A stretch of 7,120 bases of DNA from CAZGXQ01 sp964530195 (GTDB lineage: Bacteria; Patescibacteriota; Minisyncoccia; Minisyncoccales; GBS-2): the NCBI GenBank assembly GCA_964530195.1, contig CAZGXQ010000041.1, positions 1 through 7,120 of the forward strand, read 5' to 3'. Positions 1 to 4,685 of the stretch are shown one piece after another. Both the position numbers and the translations under genes were made by a program. How positions within the stretch are numbered: the stretch's first letter is position 1; each line of letters opens with the position of its first letter. The notes under the pieces were generated by a model. The model ran no database searches, was not told the DNA's origin, and was given only the letters and a program-made list of their open reading frames with translations.

Positions 1-210
1 TACAAAAAAAAGAAAATAAAATATCTAAAAGATTTGGCAAAAGAAATTGCTGATGAAGTTGCTCTAACAAAAAAAGAAAAAATTTTACCTCCAATGCCAG
101 CTTACGAAAGAAGAATAATTCATTTGGAATTAGCCCAAAGACCAGATGTTACAACCCAAAGCATCGGTCAAGAACCAGAAAGAAGAGTAGTAATTAAACC
201 TTATCCCTAG
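1..210 (+). CDS. khpB: Jag/KhpB RNA-binding protein, C-terminal part (R3H domain), 5' truncated by window edge
   Basis: Reading frame 1 is open from the first base to the TAG at 208-210 (69 codons). The fragment holds the R3H single-stranded nucleic-acid-binding domain. The signature R-x3-H lies at fragment residues 37-41 (AYERRIIH), preceded by LPPMP and followed by the typical end QSIGQEPERRVVIKP, which closely matches the end of Jag/KhpB (SpoIIIJ-associated) proteins. In characterised bacteria KhpB binds RNA, with KH and R3H domains, and its gene usually follows rnpA and yidC. The KH part would lie upstream, outside the window. The protein stops only a few residues after the R3H core, which is normal for the family. 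It is the only plus-strand gene here, and its stop abuts the stop of the convergent gene at 211. The family call is firm; the exact RNA role in this organism is unknown. Confidence 0.9.
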   Translation, partial: YKKKKIKYLKDLAKEIADEVALTKKEKILPPMPAYERRIIHLELAQRPDVTTQSIGQEPERRVVIKPYP

Positions 211-1713
211 TTATCTTTCAACCTCTTTTATTATTCTTCCTGGAATAATTTGAATATTTCCTATACAGGGATATCTTTTATGTCTTGCTTTATCTTCACA
301 AAAATAGGAAATATAATTGTCTTCAAAATCTCTATCGTTTTTATCAAAAACCTCTGCCCATAAAAAAGGATGACCTAAAGCCCATATTTGGAAAGGAATA
401 TTTGGAGAAGGAGTTGGAAGAGGACTTGGCAAAACCCCTCGAGCGATTATTACCCACCAGGATTTTCCCCTGAATTTGTCATTTTGAGGCAAGACAATTT
501 GTAAAGAGTAACAAGGATCTAAATTAACTTGAGTTGTTGAAACACTTAAAATCCCTACTCTAAAGGAAAGATTTTGAACACTTCCATCTATGTATCTGGC
601 TGTGTAGGTTCTTTGGGTAGTTGTTGCAAAATCTTGAATTCTAAACCCAAAGGTTCTAAAACAAGGTTGGGTTCCTGGATCTCTGAAAGAAGGACAAGTG
701 CTAGTTGAACTTTGATAATCAGCGCTTAAGTCCTCGTGGAAATTTCGGAAAGTATAAAAAGTTGTTGTTCCGTTTTCTGCATACTCTTCAATGTTTTGGG
801 AGTAATTAGGCAACACAGAACTATACATTGGGTTTATTTGATTAAAAAGTCGATCTAAATAGTTTAATCTAAAGTCTTTAAATAAGGTTACAGAGAAATT
901 TGGAATTTCATCATCTCTGAGAGTGAAATAAGAAAAAGAAGGAAGATCGTCTTGGAGATCTGGATTGAAAAAATCTAAATTCAATAATCTTTCGTTAATT
1001 GTGATAACTCTGATTAAACCTTTAAAATTAGGCAAAGAGTGAAAAATTGCTCCATAATTTCCAATAATATACACATGTTGCGCTCTTCTAAAATCCTCCG
1101 GAATTTCTTGAGAAAATGTTATTAAATGGCAATTTTGGTGCACATTATAATAGAGATTGTGAATAGCCCTTTGCTCTGCCCGATTTAAAATGTTCCAATT
1201 TTGTTTAATTGCCAATCTTGATTGAATATACATTTCAAAAGTTAAAGTGAAATCATGATTAAAAAATTGGTAAGTTTCTCTAATTTCATTTTTACAAAGC
1301 CAAACCCCTTCTTCAATTTCTATGTAAGGGTATCTTAAAGAAGCTAACCTTAGAGTTACAAATTCAGGGCGGATTGTTCTTAAAATTAAAAAGGAAGAAA
1401 GCAAAAGAACGAGACCAACTATTGCACCCCAAATTCTTTCTCTTGCTTCAATTTGTTTTCCGATATTTCCAGTAGATGTTAAATATAAAAAAGCCCCTAA
1501 AACCAAAGAAAAAAAGGCTAAAATTACACCAAAGATAATGCTTATTCTGTAAATGTAATTAATATAAATTTCCGGTCTCTCATAAACTTCAGGAAGAGAA
1601 GGTAAGGCAATACCTTGAATTCTTGGATAAATTACTTCAAAACTTGTTGGCATTTGAGCAAAAGAAAAAAGAGGGAAAAGAAAAAATAAAATTGTAACTA
1701 TTTCTTTTTTCAT
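211..1713 (-). CDS. P1: exported VirB2/TrbC-like pilin-domain protein with large beta-rich ectodomain (500 aa)
   Basis: The Sec signal peptide is residues 1-20 (MKK, a hydrophobic core, then probable cleavage after FSFA). The lead-in SFEVIYPRIQG is followed by TM1 (about 52-77), a basic cytoplasmic loop (LTSTGNIGKQIEARER, 78-93), TM2 (about 94-112) and RPEF (115-118). This is the VirB2/TrbC or T4SS_pilin plan, with the remaining 380 residues outside the membrane. The ectodomain is homologous to that of the upstream gene P2. Shared elements are an EEGVWLC start (135-140), beta/gamma-crystallin-like strands around NYGAIFHSLPNFKG (219-232) and FSVTLFKD (273-280), and a terminal domain from DPCYS (399-403) to YFCEDK and YPCIG (470-485). 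A Pro-rich insert (427-441) is absent from P2. There are seven Cys, all in the ectodomain. The gene starts inside the P2 stop (ATGA, 4-base overlap), with only a purine-rich run ahead of the ATG. It is the last gene of the cluster. It is probably a membrane-anchored surface subunit; no enzymatic motif is seen. Confidence 0.85.
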   Translation of the reverse strand: MKKEIVTILFFLFPLFSFAQMPTSFEVIYPRIQGIALPSLPEVYERPEIYINYIYRISIIFGVILAFFSLVLGAFLYLTSTGNIGKQIEARERIWGAIVGLVLLLSSFLILRTIRPEFVTLRLASLRYPYIEIEEGVWLCKNEIRETYQFFNHDFTLTFEMYIQSRLAIKQNWNILNRAEQRAIHNLYYNVHQNCHLITFSQEIPEDFRRAQHVYIIGNYGAIFHSLPNFKGLIRVITINERLLNLDFFNPDLQDDLPSFSYFTLRDDEIPNFSVTLFKDFRLNYLDRLFNQINPMYSSVLPNYSQNIEEYAENGTTTFYTFRNFHEDLSADYQSSTSTCPSFRDPGTQPCFRTFGFRIQDFATTTQRTYTARYIDGSVQNLSFRVGILSVSTTQVNLDPCYSLQIVLPQNDKFRGKSWWVIIARGVLPSPLPTPSPNIPFQIWALGHPFLWAEVFDKNDRDFEDNYISYFCEDKARHKRYPCIGNIQIIPGRIIKEVER

Positions 1714-3611
1714 TTCTTTTCTTTTAATATTTTACCTGGCCAGGCAAAAAAATGAGTAATACAAGGAATCCTTCTTTCGCCTTGTTGGCAAAAACTTCCA
1801 ACATAAGTAGCTTCTAAATTCCTTTGGCTTTTGTCAAAAACATAAATTGGAATAGGATGAAGATAAAGGGAGATATCGGTAGTAACCGTTCTATCTGCTC
1901 CAACAACTACGACCCATTTTTCCTCTTCTGGTAGTTTAACAGAATAACAGGGGTCTGTTCTTGGATCTAAAGTATTTGATCCAGGCTCAAGACGGCGCAG
2001 GTTTGGCGAAAAAGCGCTTCTTAATTCAGGATAATTTGTCAACTCTTTACTTTCTTCTATTTTTTCCTCTAAAGCCCCGAAATCAGGGAGATTATAAAAG
2101 GTAATCCACATGTCATCTGCACTTGTAATTCCAAGACAATTGCTAATGTCTACTAGACCACTTTGGCGATCAGCCTGGGTTTTCAAAAGGCAGTCTATTA
2201 CAGAATCTTCAAAAAGAGTAATTGAGCGAAAGCCACTTCTTTCGTAACGGTAGTGATAATTTAAGTTAAAATCAACTACATCACCACCAACAAAAAAAGC
2301 AGGAAGGGAAAAAGCGGATAAGCTATGTTTCAAAATAATTTCTCCTCTGCCCTTGAAATCTCTTTCTTCATGCAAAACGAGACCATAATGTCCATTGATA
2401 TATATAACTAAATTCTGAAAAACAAACGGACTCTGGTTATATTCTTCCCACTCTTGGATTATTTCATCTCTTTCGACATCAGTAATTGTACTGCTGACAC
2501 TTTCTAGTTGTTCTCTTACTAAGTTAATATCTACTGGTTCTCCAATTAGCCATACAGGGAGAGTTTGGGAAGTTTTAATCAAAAGACATTGAGTTTCTGC
2601 AAATGTTTTAATTTCTTTTGCCAATCCTTTTGGAAAAAGACAATTTGGTACGGGCCAGGGAGCGCCATAAGTTTGAGCTGAAATTTTTTGGTCTCGACAT
2701 CTCAAAACTCTAATCATTGGGTCTAGATTAGGATCAGGATTCATTGGTTGAGTGCAAATATAAACACCAGGTTCCAGTTCCACTTCAGTATCTGGAAGTT
2801 CTGGGGGAGAAAGAACTGTATATTCTGGTCGGAAAAATCTTAAAATCAACCAAGAACTCAAAAACAAAAGCAAACCCAAAAGCGAAGCAAAAATTTGTTC
2901 TTTTGCCTCTTTTACTCTACCTATGTTCCCTCCAGCGGTTAACCACTTTACTCCTCCTAACATTAAAAAGAAAAAAGCCAAAATTACTCCTAAAATTAAA
3001 GCAAAATCATAGATATATTTCACAAAACGAGCCACATACTGGTGTAAAGGATAAAGTGTTGGAGCAACCCAAGTTTCAAGTGGGATAGCTGTGGGTCTGA
3101 AACCTTCGACCATTGGATAAGAAACTTCTAATGGAAGGGAGGTAGGTGAAATTAGCTGAACAAGCTGTTGCCAGTTTAAATTAATTCTAAATCTTCTTAA
3201 AATATTGACAGCCAATCTTGCTTGAGTAAGAGTAGTGGGTTCAATTCGTGAAAATTCCGGAGAAATTGAATTTAAAATAGTAAGGGAGAACAAAAGTATT
3301 CCAAGTCCTAAAAACGCATTAAAAATTTGAGATTTAACCTGAGCTATGATTTGTGGGTTTCCCCTTGAATAAAGATATCTTAAACCCCCAAAAACAATGA
3401 TAACAAAACTTAAGATAATTCCAACAAGAATTGCAAAATAAAATATATATTGAATATAGCTAATAAGAGTAGCAGCACCCGTTCCAAAAGTAGGAGGAGC
3501 AACTCCAGGAATAGCAGGATAAGAAATTTCAAAGCTAGTTTGGGCGAGAACTGAGGTTGAAACAAGAAAAAACAAGAGAACAAAAATTTTTAAAAGAAAT
3601 TTAACCTTCAT
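1710..3611 (-). CDS. P2: exported protein with two tandem VirB2/TrbC-like pilin domains and beta-rich ectodomain (633 aa)
   Basis: The signal peptide is residues 1-23 (cleavage probably after VLA). Pilin-like module 1 runs from SFEISYP (26-32) through TM1 (about 52-81), the loop SRGNPQIIAQVKSQ (82-95) and TM2 (96-114) to SPEF (117-120). After a roughly 40-residue linker a second module begins with LEVSYPMVEG (161-170). It continues through TM3 (about 199-224), the loop AGGNIGRVKEAKEQ (226-239) and TM4 (240-258) to RPEY (261-264). The remaining 370 residues are extracytoplasmic and carry all nine Cys. This ectodomain has EPGVYIC (280-286), beta/gamma-crystallin-like segments (YGLVLHEERDFKG, 409-421; RSITLFED, 462-469; WITFYNLPDFG, 502-512) and a terminal DPCYS...GSFC...IPCI domain (552-618), all shared with P1. 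The start ATG is 3 bases after the P3 stop (TAAAAAATG) with no Shine-Dalgarno sequence, so translation probably continues from the upstream gene. The internal duplication is unusual for the family. It is probably a surface or pilus-type structural protein. Confidence 0.85.
   Translation of the reverse strand: MKVKFLLKIFVLLFFLVSTSVLAQTSFEISYPAIPGVAPPTFGTGAATLISYIQYIFYFAILVGIILSFVIIVFGGLRYLYSRGNPQIIAQVKSQIFNAFLGLGILLFSLTILNSISPEFSRIEPTTLTQARLAVNILRRFRINLNWQQLVQLISPTSLPLEVSYPMVEGFRPTAIPLETWVAPTLYPLHQYVARFVKYIYDFALILGVILAFFFLMLGGVKWLTAGGNIGRVKEAKEQIFASLLGLLLFLSSWLILRFFRPEYTVLSPPELPDTEVELEPGVYICTQPMNPDPNLDPMIRVLRCRDQKISAQTYGAPWPVPNCLFPKGLAKEIKTFAETQCLLIKTSQTLPVWLIGEPVDINLVREQLESVSSTITDVERDEIIQEWEEYNQSPFVFQNLVIYINGHYGLVLHEERDFKGRGEIILKHSLSAFSLPAFFVGGDVVDFNLNYHYRYERSGFRSITLFEDSVIDCLLKTQADRQSGLVDISNCLGITSADDMWITFYNLPDFGALEEKIEESKELTNYPELRSAFSPNLRRLEPGSNTLDPRTDPCYSVKLPEEEKWVVVVGADRTVTTDISLYLHPIPIYVFDKSQRNLEATYVGSFCQQGERRIPCITHFFAWPGKILKEKK
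2802..3134 (-). other. VirB2-like pilin module, second copy within P2
   Basis: These bases encode P2 residues 160-270: LEVSYPMVEG, TM3, the loop GGNIGRVKEAKEQ, TM4 and RPEY. The order of elements is the same as in module 1 and in P1 and P3. The copy sits directly before the ectodomain, in the position the single module occupies in P1. Confidence 0.75.
3237..3536 (-). other. VirB2-like pilin module, first copy within P2
   Basis: These bases encode P2 residues 26-125: a FEISYPAIPG lead-in, a long hydrophobic helix, a short loop with RGNPQ, a second helix and SPEF. It is the more diverged of the two copies in this gene, and the DNA of its TM1 does not match the near-identical 20-base block found in the other copies. 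Confidence 0.7.
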
Positions 3612-3614
3612 TTT

Positions 3615-4685
3615 TTAAAGCACAATAATATAGGATCTAATTTGACCCAAAATATTTTGAATTTGGGTTATAAGATTTGTAAGTTGGACATTTCTCGATT
3701 CAATATCATTTATTGGACAGATTGGCTCATTTGGATTTATAGCAGTACATGTTTCTGGAGACGGGAGGCACTTTGAAAAGTTGGTTTGAACTTGTAAGAT
3801 ACAACTTCCCTGACATTTTCCCTCAGCCTTGCATTGATTTGAAAGATTTGTAAACTCAGTAATCAATGGTTTTAATTGGTTAATCGGATCTCTTAGCTCC
3901 TCAACAAGGTTTCTCAGTTGATTAAGTTGAGCTTCAATTACAGTTCTTCTTACTGGATTAATTTCTAGTGGTCCCCAAAGATCTGGCGTTAGGTGTTCTT
4001 CTTTTGCCGCATCTTCTAAAACTCGATAGTAAAATAAAAGTTGTTCCACCTTTATCCTTAATTTGATTTGAGTTTCGTCTATAGCTTGACGATTGGCGCA
4101 AGGATCCCCTACACACTTTACAAAATCACAATAAGGGTAATTAACAAAAACACAAGAAGCTTTAGTATTTTCGCATTTACAATCCTTTGTGTTATCTGTG
4201 AAATTTGTAGCTAACTGTTTGATTTCTTCGGCCACGGAATTCATATTGTTAGCGGTGGTGCGAATATGAAGTAACGGATCGTAAGAACGTTGAATCCAAG
4301 GAGTGACCGTAGGGGGCAAACCTACGGGTTGAGGAGAGATTGTGGGAATTTGTTCCCACTCTCTTCTAAAGAAGGTTAAGATAATATAGGTAAAAGCAAG
4401 TATCGCAATTGCAAAAAGCGTGCTTTTTATTCTTTCTTTTGCCTTCTGTTTAATTTGAGGATCACCAGTTGAAGTTAGATACTGAAAACCCGCTAAAACC
4501 AGCGATAAAAAGGCAAAAATTCCAATTGTGCCCAGGGCAAAATTGAAAATATATTGGGCATAAAAAGCAGGATGGGTAATTCCAGAAAGAGTAATTCCTC
4601 CAATTCTTGGATATCTAACTTCCAATCCTCCGCTAAAGACTAAAGAAGGAAGAAAAATTAAAATTGTGAAAATATGTTTTTTCAT
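3615..4685 (-). CDS. P3: exported VirB2/TrbC-like pilin-domain protein with Cys-rich helical ectodomain (356 aa)
   Basis: A short signal peptide (1-18, cleavage probably after VFS) leads to LEVRYPRIGG (21-30), TM1 (about 43-70), the loop TSTGDPQIKQKAKERIK (71-87), TM2 (88-106) and RREW (107-110). The loop has GD where the relatives have GN. A Pro-rich linker (113-129) connects to a mostly helical ectodomain with two Cys groups. These are C169, C171, C178, C186, C191 and C196 (containing KCVGDPC), and C285, C291, C295, C306, C313 and C323. Amphipathic helices (about 205-283 and 328-352) surround them and may form coiled coils. The 12 Cys are all outside the membrane, so up to six disulfides are possible. 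P4 shares this scaffold at larger size, which suggests that P3 is a shorter paralog. The ATG overlaps the P4 stop (ATGA); the preceding GGAAAGGAA is the best Shine-Dalgarno-like run in the window. The start is supported by the signal peptide. Function is unknown beyond a probable surface or pilus role. Confidence 0.85.
   Translation of the reverse strand: MKKHIFTILIFLPSLVFSGGLEVRYPRIGGITLSGITHPAFYAQYIFNFALGTIGIFAFLSLVLAGFQYLTSTGDPQIKQKAKERIKSTLFAIAILAFTYIILTFFRREWEQIPTISPQPVGLPPTVTPWIQRSYDPLLHIRTTANNMNSVAEEIKQLATNFTDNTKDCKCENTKASCVFVNYPYCDFVKCVGDPCANRQAIDETQIKLRIKVEQLLFYYRVLEDAAKEEHLTPDLWGPLEINPVRRTVIEAQLNQLRNLVEELRDPINQLKPLITEFTNLSNQCKAEGKCQGSCILQVQTNFSKCLPSPETCTAINPNEPICPINDIESRNVQLTNLITQIQNILGQIRSYIIVL
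4307..4359 (-). other. Two adjacent potential RNA hairpins within P3 coding sequence
   Basis: In the minus-strand transcript GTGGGAA/TTCCCAC (4342-4359, 4-base loop) is followed 14 bases later by CCGTAGG/CCTACGG (4307-4327, 7-base loop). Both stems are perfect over 7 bp and fairly G+C-rich for this region. They lie in codons for the end of the pilin module and the Pro-rich linker. No T-run follows, so this is not a standard intrinsic terminator. Confidence 0.4.

Noticed and set aside
285..473. Plus-strand open frame of 62 codons following khpB
   Set aside because: It lies entirely inside P1 on the other strand, over the conserved terminal domain. It is a shadow frame.
2744..3088. Plus-strand open frame of 114 codons
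   Set aside because: It is antisense to the second pilin module of P2. Its Lys/Leu-rich composition follows from the reverse complement of hydrophobic helix codons, and it matches no family.
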